Shown here in pieces: positions 30,246-38,707 of a stretch of 64,000 nt of DNA. The DNA is from Microcyclospora pomicola (lineage: Eukaryota; Ascomycota; Dothideomycetes; Capnodiales). The stretch is from assembly GCA_002786065.1 (NCBI GenBank), contig NHNY01000034.1, forward strand, positions 124,001-188,000. The letters are read 5' to 3'. The position numbers were made by a program, and so were the translations under genes. The notes under the pieces were generated by a model. The model did no database searches and was not told the origin of the DNA. It saw only the letters and a program-made list of their open reading frames with translations. Each line of letters opens with the position of its first letter. The first letter of the stretch is position 1.

Positions 30246-32942
30246 TCACCATTCACCTTTCCAGATGCCACTCTTCCGCCGTTCCACCGCCCACCGGTCA
30301 GCCCATGCCTTCATCCGCTCTCTGCCTTTCGCGCTCCCCACGTTGACCGTGGGAATGACCCGTTCGATGCGTAATGAGCAGCAAAACATGGTCAGCTCTC
30401 GGAAGCTGGAGTGCTCCGAATACGGCACGCCGAAGCAAGAGCTCCTCGAGCTGCTTCCGCGCTGTGGCACGAGCTCCTTCATGGAATATGTAGAACGCCA
30501 GTTGTCTCCGTTCAACACTGTCGACACCGGCGGGCTGTCGAGAAAGCGCGAATTGGGCGGCCGATAGTTCCAGCCACTGGGGCGGAAGCCGACAGCGCGA
30601 GTGAAGTGCGGGAAAAAGTCTTTGAGATAGTCATCCAGCGTCTCCGCTCGTATCTCGAAGAGTGGCGTCATGTGAACCTGTGCTTCGCGAGGATTCGTCG
30701 TCATGAGCGCGTTGAGCTCCGGATCCTCGAGGGCTGCGACGATCCGTTGTTTGCCCGCAGGAGCGAAGATCTTGGACTTCAATGCGCGTGCAATGCCGAC
30801 GCAGATCCTCTCTTTGCCGATGGAATAAGTTCCGACAATGACCAGTAAGCGGCCGCGGGCTCTTTCGGTGCTGCTCGATGAGAGAATCTGCTGCGAAGCG
30901 TGGGGATTGTTCTCGATCTTGAGATCGTCCTTCGTCTCTGCATCCAGCTCTTCCGGATTGGTGGTCTCGCGACGGACGAACTTGACCATCCCTTCCCCTG
31001 CCCGTTGGCGTTTCATGGTTTCCCAGCCATCGCTTGCGTCGGGCGTACACTTGCTCAGACTGACACACATGTCTGCACAAGCTTTGATGACTTGGTCTTG
31101 AGGTGGGAAGGCATATTTTGGATTGAGGTATGTGGTGTCAAGATAGCAAACATCAATTTTTTGCTCTTTTGTCTTGCCGTTGACTTTGTCTTGAACATCA
31201 GGCATGAGAAGAGGGTGCTCAATATGAGCTTTGCATGCTCGAAAATCGCCGCAATGGAGGATTCGTTGTAATCGAGGTTCGCCATTGGTTTTCTTCCCAA
31301 CAATCTTTTCGAAAAGATATAATGATGATCCTGGACAGTGATTCGCGTTGATCATGGTAACCTTGACCCCTTTCGTTCCCGGAACTTCAATCGTTTGGTC
31401 AAACTCAAGATCGATCACGTATTTGGGATCCACTCGCAATTGCTGCCGAACTAAGTTGGCAGTGACATGTGAACAGTAGATCGGGCCATGACACCAAGTA
31501 CTCGTCAGCCCTACATAGTGATCACTGTGAAAGTGGCTGAGGAAGTAAGCCTGACAACCTGCTACAGCGCCATAGCGGAACGCATCCACGCAGATGAACA
31601 GGCCAGGAAGTATCTTGTAGAACGGACAAGTGCGCTGGTAAGAAGGCTTCCCTCGAGATGCGTGTTCTGCAGCAGCGGCTTCCGCCCAAGCTGCGTCTTC
31701 AGCATGCCCTGACATCAGTTTGTTGAACGCAGAGCCACCATTTGCAGCATCCTGTCCGAATGTGAAAGGATTGGCTTGGCCAGGCTTGGGTGGTCGAACT
31801 AGGCGTTTATACTGGCTTGCTGATGCTGCACTTTCAGACTTGACGACGGGTGACTGCGGTGATGGCGATTTGACGGCTGTGGGTAGTGCTGTCGGATTGC
31901 CGTCCAGGCAATTGTTGACGTGTAAGCCAACATCTTGCTCCCCGACTCCGTCAAGGTTGATGCCGCACACTGGGCAACTAGACGAAGCATCGGTTTGACC
32001 CGTTTCGACTTTCGCATATGCTTCCGTGTCACCATCTGCCTCTAGCTTAGCTTGTTCCTCCATGTATCGTCTTTCAACAAACTCATCGCCTTCTTCGTAG
32101 AGATCCTCGTCGAAATCCTCAGCAGCCTCGAAGTCCTGGAAATCATCCAAGTCGCCACCATAACTAGTTTCTTGCTTGATCAATGGCGGTGGATCGATCT
32201 CATTTTCCTGCTTTATAGGTTGTGATGCAGCAAGATCCATCGTTTGTTGAGCATCAATCGAACTTTCCTCTATTGACGCACCGGGAGCGATGTTGGACGA
32301 GCAGCTTTCCGCCTCCGGCTGAGCCAAGACGGTCTCTGTATCTTCACCAATTGGAATGATGGCTTCTGGTTGCTCTTCCTCATCTTCCTCACTGTCTGAG
32401 CCCTCCATGAAAGGTCCTGCCTTCCTCGCAATGGGCTTTGTCGACTTCAAGTCTGCTGGAGGACTGCTGTTGCTGGCTCCATCACCACTGAGCTTCCGTC
32501 TTTTGCTGCTCTGTCCGCTTTCGTTGAATCGTCCATCGTCTTGCCCATCATTAACGGACTGGAATTCGTCGTCGTTCACTGGTAGTAATCCACTGGGCAT
32601 ACCATGAGTCTCGACAAAGAGACCCCCATTCGTATCGTTTCCATTTTCTGTCTTCTTGAAGAAACTGAGGATGCTGCTGTTCGATTTGCCTTTAAGCTTT
32701 GCAGGAGTGGTCAACTTCGACTTCGCACTGGGTCCTTGCCTTCCAATTGTCGGCAAAGGCGTCTGCGGTGATCGTGTTTTTATGGCCATCTTGGGCGCAG
32801 GCACCTTTGGAGGTACTGCAAGGGTGAAAGGCGTCTTGGCCGGCGCTCCTGGAGGTGTCGGGGGCCTGCCCACTGCCCGTTTCGCATCGTCCTCACGCGG
32901 TTTGCGGAACATTGCCACGTGAGGAACGAGAATGACGCGCAT
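30246..32942 (-). CDS. PSO2: DNA interstrand cross-link repair nuclease Pso2/Snm1
   Basis: A single exon of 898 residues. Pso2/Snm1 is a nuclear 5' exonuclease that processes DNA cross-links. The N-terminal third is disordered and contains a PCNA-binding-like segment SSILSFFKK (residues 89-97). A ubiquitin-binding UBZ4 zinc finger lies near residues 315-345 (SCPVCGINLDG, then HVNNCLDG: CxxC...HxxxC). The metallo-beta-lactamase core has the HxHxDH motif HFHSDHYVGL near residue 467, with INANHCPGSSLYLF and LHCGDFRAC. The DRMBL domain follows (VIVGTYSIGKERICVGIA, VPYSEHSSFRELTMFC), ending at VNVGSAKGRERM. Two ATGs (32942 and 32912) are possible starts. Divergent from RPC25; convergent with the kinesin gene. 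Confidence 0.93.
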   Translation of the reverse strand: MRVILVPHVAMFRKPREDDAKRAVGRPPTPPGAPAKTPFTLAVPPKVPAPKMAIKTRSPQTPLPTIGRQGPSAKSKLTTPAKLKGKSNSSILSFFKKTENGNDTNGGLFVETHGMPSGLLPVNDDEFQSVNDGQDDGRFNESGQSSKRRKLSGDGASNSSPPADLKSTKPIARKAGPFMEGSDSEEDEEEQPEAIIPIGEDTETVLAQPEAESCSSNIAPGASIEESSIDAQQTMDLAASQPIKQENEIDPPPLIKQETSYGGDLDDFQDFEAAEDFDEDLYEEGDEFVERRYMEEQAKLEADGDTEAYAKVETGQTDASSSCPVCGINLDGVGEQDVGLHVNNCLDGNPTALPTAVKSPSPQSPVVKSESAASASQYKRLVRPPKPGQANPFTFGQDAANGGSAFNKLMSGHAEDAAWAEAAAAEHASRGKPSYQRTCPFYKILPGLFICVDAFRYGAVAGCQAYFLSHFHSDHYVGLTSTWCHGPIYCSHVTANLVRQQLRVDPKYVIDLEFDQTIEVPGTKGVKVTMINANHCPGSSLYLFEKIVGKKTNGEPRLQRILHCGDFRACKAHIEHPLLMPDVQDKVNGKTKEQKIDVCYLDTTYLNPKYAFPPQDQVIKACADMCVSLSKCTPDASDGWETMKRQRAGEGMVKFVRRETTNPEELDAETKDDLKIENNPHASQQILSSSSTERARGRLLVIVGTYSIGKERICVGIARALKSKIFAPAGKQRIVAALEDPELNALMTTNPREAQVHMTPLFEIRAETLDDYLKDFFPHFTRAVGFRPSGWNYRPPNSRFLDSPPVSTVLNGDNWRSTYSMKELVPQRGSSSRSSCFGVPYSEHSSFRELTMFCCSLRIERVIPTVNVGSAKGRERMKAWADRWAVERRKSGIWKGEW

Positions 32943-33272
32943 CCCCGTGCTTTAAAGTGCATTACGGTGCTCCAGAACTGCTCTCCCATCGTGTTACAAT
33001 GCAGTTTGTCGCTTCAGATATATGAGCATTTACTTACAAAAGGCGTTCTCCAAGTGTCTCGAGCTGCCCGCGATATGCCAACAACGGCAGACGCTCGTTG
33101 CTCGTATTGATTTCGGGGCTTATGAATATCTATACCAGGCGAGGGGAATTCGCTTATCAACTGCAATACATGTGGTAAAACTATGACCTGGAAGCAAAAT
33201 TCCTCAATACATCAATCAGATATCAGACCGGACTGCCTCGACATCTAGGATCTGCAAAGACCAGCAATCAGA
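32943..33272. promoter_or_regulatory. Divergent promoter region PSO2 / RPC25
   Basis: 330 bp between divergent starts; both promoters must lie here. Nothing specific was recognised. Confidence 0.45.
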
Positions 33273-33911
33273 ATGTACGTCCTTGCCACACTCGCGGACG
33301 TCGTCCAACTTCATCCCAAAGACTTCAACAAACCATCGCTTCGGGCGATCGAAGACTGGATCAACGAAAAGTACTCCGACCGTGTCATTCAAAACATTGG
33401 CCTTGTAGTGTGCTTTCATTCTCTACTTTCAGCTTCGGAAGGTCTGATCGGTCATGGTACCGGTATCGTCAACGTCAACGTTGACTTCAAGCTTCTGGTT
33501 TTCCGACCCCACAAAGGCGAGGTCTTGCGAGCAAGTATAGCGGCGTCCAACATGAAAGGAATATATCTTACGATGAAGTTCTTCGAAGACATCGTCATCC
33601 CTCCTCATCTACTGTTCGAGGGAACGGTCTGGGATGCAGACGACCAGGGAGTGGAGAGCTTCATCTTCCGACCAGATGACGGCAGCGGGAACGAATTCTT
33701 CTTTGATCGATATGAGGAGGTTCTGTTCAGAGTTGAGCAGGAAGAGTGGACCGATCTCAGTCCGCAGATGAAACGACCAGGCGAAGACGTAGAGGAGGAG
33801 GTAGTGGATCAATATGGTCTACGGGTACCACCTTACCGAGTGCTAGGGAGTATGCAACTCAGCGGTCTGGGTCCGGAGCATTGGTGGCTAGGCTTGGAGG
33901 AGGATCAATGA
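33273..33911 (+). CDS. RPC25: RNA polymerase III subunit Rpc25 (RPC8)
   Basis: A single exon of 212 residues, matching Rpc25 (about 212 in yeast). With Rpc17 it forms the stalk of RNA polymerase III used in initiation at tRNA and 5S genes. The N-terminal SHS2/RPB7-like domain reads MYVLATLADVVQLHP, then INEKYSDRVIQNIGLVVCFH, LLVFRPHKGEV and FFEDIVIPPHLLFEG. The C-terminal OB-fold part includes DRYEEVLFRVEQEEW and PYRVLGSMQLSGLGPEHWW. It has no intron here. It is divergent from PSO2 and followed on the same strand by a coiled-coil membrane protein gene. Confidence 0.92.
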   Translation: MYVLATLADVVQLHPKDFNKPSLRAIEDWINEKYSDRVIQNIGLVVCFHSLLSASEGLIGHGTGIVNVNVDFKLLVFRPHKGEVLRASIAASNMKGIYLTMKFFEDIVIPPHLLFEGTVWDADDQGVESFIFRPDDGSGNEFFFDRYEEVLFRVEQEEWTDLSPQMKRPGEDVEEEVVDQYGLRVPPYRVLGSMQLSGLGPEHWWLGLEEDQ

Positions 33912-34231
33912 CAGCAGCAGGGGACGAGGATTGTATGAACAGCGTCGAAGAACTTTCAAGTACTGTACGGCTTTACGACGGTCGCTCCCTTACGGCTAGA
34001 TGTAACAAACAGCATATACAATAATTTACCTCTTCGATATCTACGATAATTTCGCTTTTGCCTCGAGTCGTCGAGATCGCTAGAAACAGCGCGTCTAACC
34101 CTAAAATCATATGCCGACATAATTCGGGTTCCGGTCCGTCTGTCACATGCGATTGTTACATCACTGCTGAACACCTCAATCTTTCATACCTATAATGAGC
34201 TTTCGCTCGAGATAGTAGTATTTCTCCAACC
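33912..34231. other. Short intergenic region
   Basis: 320 bp between two + strand genes, holding the RPC25 terminator and the next promoter. Nothing specific was recognised. Confidence 0.45.
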
Positions 34232-35266
34232 ATGGACTCTCACACGCATTCCCATCCTCTCCACCGGGCTGGGTCTGCTCTAGCATCTGTCACCGCACCC
34301 AATCGCGTCCGTACCGAACCACCACGTCCGGAGAAACAGGCACTGCACCGTCGATTTCACTCCAACACCCTCACATCTCGGACACGCGCTTATGGCACTC
34401 GAATCAATGCCGGCAACGTCAGAGACGCTGTCGTGCACTCGGCCACCGAGCTTCGACCACCCATCAGCTTCGACCACATCTTGAGAAGGGACAAGAAGAG
34501 TTCCGAGCCTAACGGTCGGGACAGCGGATCGACGTCGCAGAAAGGAGACTCGCCGGCACAGGCCAATGCGCAGCAACGGAAAGTCCAGGAAGAAGTGATA
34601 CGGGTGAAGCCTACGGACATCATCAAAGCAAAGAAGGAAAATGAGAAACGCGAAGGGGAGCTCAGGCACCAGTTGCAAAGTCTGGAAGAAGTCGCCATGA
34701 GCTCCACGCGACAGCTTGACGACACCCACTATGCAATCTTGGAGAAAGCATCTACATTAAGAGCCATGGTGGAGGGACTATGGCGTCTAGCGGAGGAGAC
34801 GCGAAGTACGCGCGAGACATTCATCACCGAGTCAAAGAGCCTAGACGAGACGACCAACACGAACTTGGATGCATTCAATGACTTCCGACAACAAGAAAAA
34901 AGTATTCGTGACCTAGTGACGAAGTTGAATGCGTCGAAGACCGCGACCGAAGAGCTCAATGCGCGACTGGAAGCTGCAAGGCAGCGGGTTGGGGCGTACG
35001 AGAAAAGAGAGATCGAAAAGGAGAACACAAGAAAGAAGCAGTGGCAGATGATCTGGGTCACGCTCCTTGGAACATTGCTATTACTGACATTGGTCGTGCT
35101 TCTGCGCAAAAGGAGAGATGTGGTATATAAGCTTGATGGTATTGGTGATGGACTGGCAACAGCCGGTGATGTTTTGGTAGATACCTTCGCCTCGCCGATC
35201 AGTGAGCTACTTCTGCCGACGCACACTGAGGATCCGAGGCTGAAAAGGCTGTTTGACGAATTATGA
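34232..35266 (+). CDS. Coiled-coil protein with one transmembrane segment, function unknown
   Basis: A single exon of 344 residues. The N-terminus is basic and proline/serine-rich (about 1-120). Residues about 120-265 are strongly charged with heptad-like spacing (for example EVAMSSTRQLDD, ELNARLEAARQRVGAYEKRE) and should form coiled coil. A single hydrophobic helix, MIWVTLLGTLLLLTLVVLL, at about residues 273-292 is followed by basic RKRRD and a roughly 50-residue tail. There is no signal peptide, so this looks like a tail-anchored-like or type II membrane protein facing the cytosol. I do not recognise a named family. The tail VYKLDGIGDGLATAGDVLVDT could form an amphipathic helix. Position between RPC25 and COA3 gives no functional hint. 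Confidence 0.75.
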   Translation: MDSHTHSHPLHRAGSALASVTAPNRVRTEPPRPEKQALHRRFHSNTLTSRTRAYGTRINAGNVRDAVVHSATELRPPISFDHILRRDKKSSEPNGRDSGSTSQKGDSPAQANAQQRKVQEEVIRVKPTDIIKAKKENEKREGELRHQLQSLEEVAMSSTRQLDDTHYAILEKASTLRAMVEGLWRLAEETRSTRETFITESKSLDETTNTNLDAFNDFRQQEKSIRDLVTKLNASKTATEELNARLEAARQRVGAYEKREIEKENTRKKQWQMIWVTLLGTLLLLTLVVLLRKRRDVVYKLDGIGDGLATAGDVLVDTFASPISELLLPTHTEDPRLKRLFDEL

Positions 35267-35556
35267 CCCTGCATGTATGACATACATATCCATGTAGCTT
35301 ATTCCCATTGTTTGTACAAGATCGTGTCCTACTCTTACAATCCGTGTGCTTCTCCCTGCTGAGGAGACGGCCAGTAATGGCATCGCAAGCCGCCCCGCCG
35401 TGTGCAAGGAATCGCCTCGTGGTTTGGGTGGACGACATCCTAATGTTCTCCATGTGACGCCTTCGTGCGCCAGCAAGGACAAAGGTCTTGCGCCATCTGG
35501 ACTGCTCTTCCTCACTCCGAGAGCCCTAAGATCATGACCATGTTCCCCAGATGAGT

Positions 35557-35966
35557 TCATGAAGCACTTCCAGCGCTCTTTGCAGTACTCATGTGCGGCG
35601 CGTGGCCTGGTTCGACCGGTTTATCGGGCATTGGAATATCGGAGAAGTCGTCCTGTCCGACCGCTTTGATGGTCCATGTGTCTGATACACCGCAACATTA
35701 GCTATCCGGTTCAGATATCCTGGCGTTGCTCATGCAGAATGACGCCCATCATATCACGTACAAATCAGTCCCACAAACCCAACGATCGCCACGCCAGTCA
35801 ATGAGTTCTTGATCAGGTAGGGTTGACGAGCGCGGTACAGGGCAGCGGTGGGGCGCTTGGACACAGAATCGTAGTAGGATGACTGCGGGATTCTGTAGCA
35901 TGGTTAGTCTCTTCACGAGAGATTCCATAGACTCAATCCGATAGCTGCGAACCTTCCAAACACCAT
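35557..35966 (-). CDS. COA3: Cytochrome c oxidase assembly factor 3
   Basis: Three exons, 35966-35953 (14 nt), 35892-35762 and 35681-35557, give 89 residues. Coa3 is an inner-membrane protein that binds newly made Cox1 with Cox14 and couples its synthesis to complex IV assembly. The spliced sequence starts MVFGRIPQSSYYDSV, then RARQPYLIKNSLTG, a transmembrane helix VAIVGFVGLIYTWTI across the second junction, and KAVGQDDFSDIPMPD, which is the family signature. Introns are 60 nt (donor GTTCGC, branch CTAAC) and 80 nt (donor GTACGT, branch GCTAAT, acceptor CAG). Frame is kept through both joins. A gene this small, split with a 14-nt first exon, is easy to miss. The first exon is the least certain part. 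Confidence 0.83.
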
Positions 35967-36706
35967 CTTGACGGATTGCTGCGATGCACAAGGGACTGGT
36001 CTCCGTACAACCTTGAAACCTCTAACATGTGACAGTCATGGCTTCATCGAAGAGAGCTTCGGCAATCTGTTCGGCTGATTTGGTAAGCATGACCTCACTT
36101 CTCACTGGCGCTACACATGCAGCTCCATGTCGTGTACTATACCACTATACGTTCGCCAGGCTGGCACCTCTACCATCCACTGTCATACACAAATGTGTCC
36201 ATGAGGCAATGCGAGTCCTGGACCTTTGCGTCCCTTCCAGTAGACCCGTATGGGTACTGTTCTACACACGACGGCTGAGTGTGCCTCGCAGGTGACAGGC
36301 CGAATGGAATGCAGAATCCGGCGACATCTGGACTTGAGCCGTCAGTCCACATTCCAGATGTGCTATGCAATCAAGGAGGGTGGTTGAGCCAGCCATATCA
36401 CACGTCGTCGCAAAGGGAGCTGGGCTTCATCGAATCATAAGTGTTGCGGTGAGGACGTGCAACCATGGCCTCCGGTAGCAGACCAGGTAGGTGTCTCACG
36501 GTCGTTCATACTTTCCTTCTTATCCTGAAGACCATACCATCATTACTCTATCGTTGTTTGGTTCTGTGCTCGCCTCAAATCGACCGGCAATCACGGTTTG
36601 TTCAAGTTCGTCACCTCGGGAAGACGCCATGTGTGGTAAATGTTCTGAGCGGGATATCTGTCTTGTCTAGCATCCGCCATCGCAGACTCGGGCCTCGATC
36701 ATTAGT
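35967..36706. promoter_or_regulatory. Divergent intergenic region COA3 / PAN-like membrane protein
   Basis: 740 bp between the COA3 start (-) and the next + strand start. Short frames only (up to 90 codons); none recognised. Confidence 0.4.
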
Positions 36707-38707
36707 ATGCGAGGTCTCATTACAGCCAGGTCCATGAATGGTATACAACTGGATCCCATCAATCTAAAAATGACTCCAGTGGCAACACCGTTCCGTGTTG
36801 TCAAGGACGACTCGCCGCCTGGACCAGGCCAACTTCACTCTTCGACTGTCCAAATTCGAATGCCGTTGCACAGCATGCTGAATGGGGCGCTCTTCAGGAG
36901 GCAGGACTGCGCAGATGGCACAGCTTACTATGTTTGTGCCAATGGCTTTCGAGGGTGTTGCTCTGTCGACCCTTGTGATCCTGGCTCATGGTGTCCAGAT
37001 ACATCTGAAACTGCTTCCACAGGCGCAGCCACCACTCAGCTGTCTGTCACGACCAGTCTTGACACAAGTACCCTGTCTTCATCGCTCTCCTCTGTAGTGG
37101 AACAATCGACTGCCACAGCAGCAACAGCAACGAGTGATGAGCTTTCTTCGTCGACGATAAACATAACCAGCAGCACAACATCATTGATATCACCTGTCAC
37201 CACAACACTTGTCAGCACCCAGAGCGCAACATCCGACCCAGTAGCTGCCACTTTGCCGACGGCAGATTCAGCACTATCTTCTACTACCTTTTCTACAACC
37301 ACGTTTTCCACATCCTCTAGTACAGCATCTCTCGCCCATACAGGCACCTCTTCCACCACATCGTCAACTGTAGTTGGTGCGTTGGCAACAATCGTGGCCC
37401 CGGCTTGTCCCTCAGGGAACGCTTTCACGTACACCGATAGTGGGAATGTGTCATACACCATCCACTGCGCGACAGATAACAATGACCCTTATGAGCAGAA
37501 GATAACAGTAAACAATGGCGGCTATACTCAATGCTTTTCTGCTTGTTCTTCGACGAGTGACTGCAGCGGCTTCACGTACACTGGTACTGAGAACGGAACC
37601 TGCTTCTTGAAGGCTTCCTTGACGTCTGATGCAAACATAGCAAGACCAGGGGCCGATTATATCACGTGTACGAAGGAAAGTACAGTGACAGATACGCCCG
37701 GCAACAAACCTGGTGCACACTTCCCCACCATCGCTATTGTCGGCGGCGTCTTGGGCGGGATCATCTTTCTGGTCTTGTTGCTCGTGCTCATTGCCATCTG
37801 CAACAGGTCCCGAAGGCGCATCGAGAAGCAAATGAAGAATACAAAGGTCACGCACATAACGCATGGCCCTCTACCAAGCCTGCCGATGGCCAATACGGAT
37901 GTTAGTACCGGTCGTAGAGTGTTTCAAAGCATATCGTCGTTCGATATGTTCAAACCACATGCAAGTAAGTTTCCTGTTCCCTCTGGCTTTATGCTCCATG
38001 CACATGTCGATAACAGAAGTGAGCGGCATCGTCTTACGGTCATAGAATTATGTGCTGAGATACAGGTCACAGGATTCTATCGCAGCTTCACACCTACATT
38101 TCGACAACCAGAACCCAGAGACACGACTGACACGTCCGCACTGTTCCGGCATGTAGCCTACGATGCGTCTGGGGCGAGTAGTGTTTGCTCTACGGATAGC
38201 TCAGTATCGCCAGAGTCGGATTGTCAGCATGGCAAGTTCGAACTCGAGGCCAAAGATGTAGTGATGTTGGACGGCAGACCCATCGAACGTCCAGTGGAGA
38301 GGCCTCACGTCCTTACATCCAAGACACGCTTCCCATATCTTCAAACAACGCTGGCTGAGATGGAGGATACATCGCGAACACGCTATACGCCAGATCTGGG
38401 CCATGGGCGCGTCCAGAAGTTAGATGCAAGGCGATCCAGTAGCTCGAGTGACTCGCCTACTCTAGGCAAGGCGCACAGTACCCGGCTGATAGGTAGCATG
38501 CGCACCAAGCTTGGGATGCGGAACCCTTCACACCATCTGGCGTGGAACATCTATGATATACGAGAAGCAGTCCGGTCGAGCGAGGCTTTGGCTGCCACGA
38601 TAGGGCTCGAGTCGAGGTTGAGTGGGACGCACAGTGGTGCGCAAAAGGCTAAGGACGACAAGGGTGATGCCGTGTGTCAGGAGAGATCTGGCCATGGCGT
38701 GCCCTGA
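36707..38707 (+). CDS. Single-pass membrane protein with Cys-rich and PAN-like ectodomain
   Basis: An open frame of 666 codons. A cysteine-rich block at about 65-97 (DCADGTAYYVCANGFRGCCS, then CDPGSWCPD) resembles short domains at the N-terminus of many fungal membrane proteins. A long Ser/Thr stalk follows to about residue 225, then a PAN/Apple-like domain (residues 230-325; QCFSACSSTSDCSGFTYTG, CFLKASLTSDA) and a transmembrane helix at about 340-365 (IAIVGGVLGGIIFLVLLLVL) with a basic stop-transfer. The cytoplasmic tail is about 300 residues. No signal peptide is visible, so the helix may act as a reverse signal anchor, or the true start is elsewhere. A strong donor (GTAAGT at 37965) and an in-frame acceptor at 38072 suggest a 108-nt stop-free intron, giving 630 residues. 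A wall-sensing or adhesion role is inference. Confidence 0.7.
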   Translation: MRGLITARSMNGIQLDPINLKMTPVATPFRVVKDDSPPGPGQLHSSTVQIRMPLHSMLNGALFRRQDCADGTAYYVCANGFRGCCSVDPCDPGSWCPDTSETASTGAATTQLSVTTSLDTSTLSSSLSSVVEQSTATAATATSDELSSSTINITSSTTSLISPVTTTLVSTQSATSDPVAATLPTADSALSSTTFSTTTFSTSSSTASLAHTGTSSTTSSTVVGALATIVAPACPSGNAFTYTDSGNVSYTIHCATDNNDPYEQKITVNNGGYTQCFSACSSTSDCSGFTYTGTENGTCFLKASLTSDANIARPGADYITCTKESTVTDTPGNKPGAHFPTIAIVGGVLGGIIFLVLLLVLIAICNRSRRRIEKQMKNTKVTHITHGPLPSLPMANTDVSTGRRVFQSISSFDMFKPHASKFPVPSGFMLHAHVDNRSERHRLTVIELCAEIQVTGFYRSFTPTFRQPEPRDTTDTSALFRHVAYDASGASSVCSTDSSVSPESDCQHGKFELEAKDVVMLDGRPIERPVERPHVLTSKTRFPYLQTTLAEMEDTSRTRYTPDLGHGRVQKLDARRSSSSSDSPTLGKAHSTRLIGSMRTKLGMRNPSHHLAWNIYDIREAVRSSEALAATIGLESRLSGTHSGAQKAKDDKGDAVCQERSGHGVP

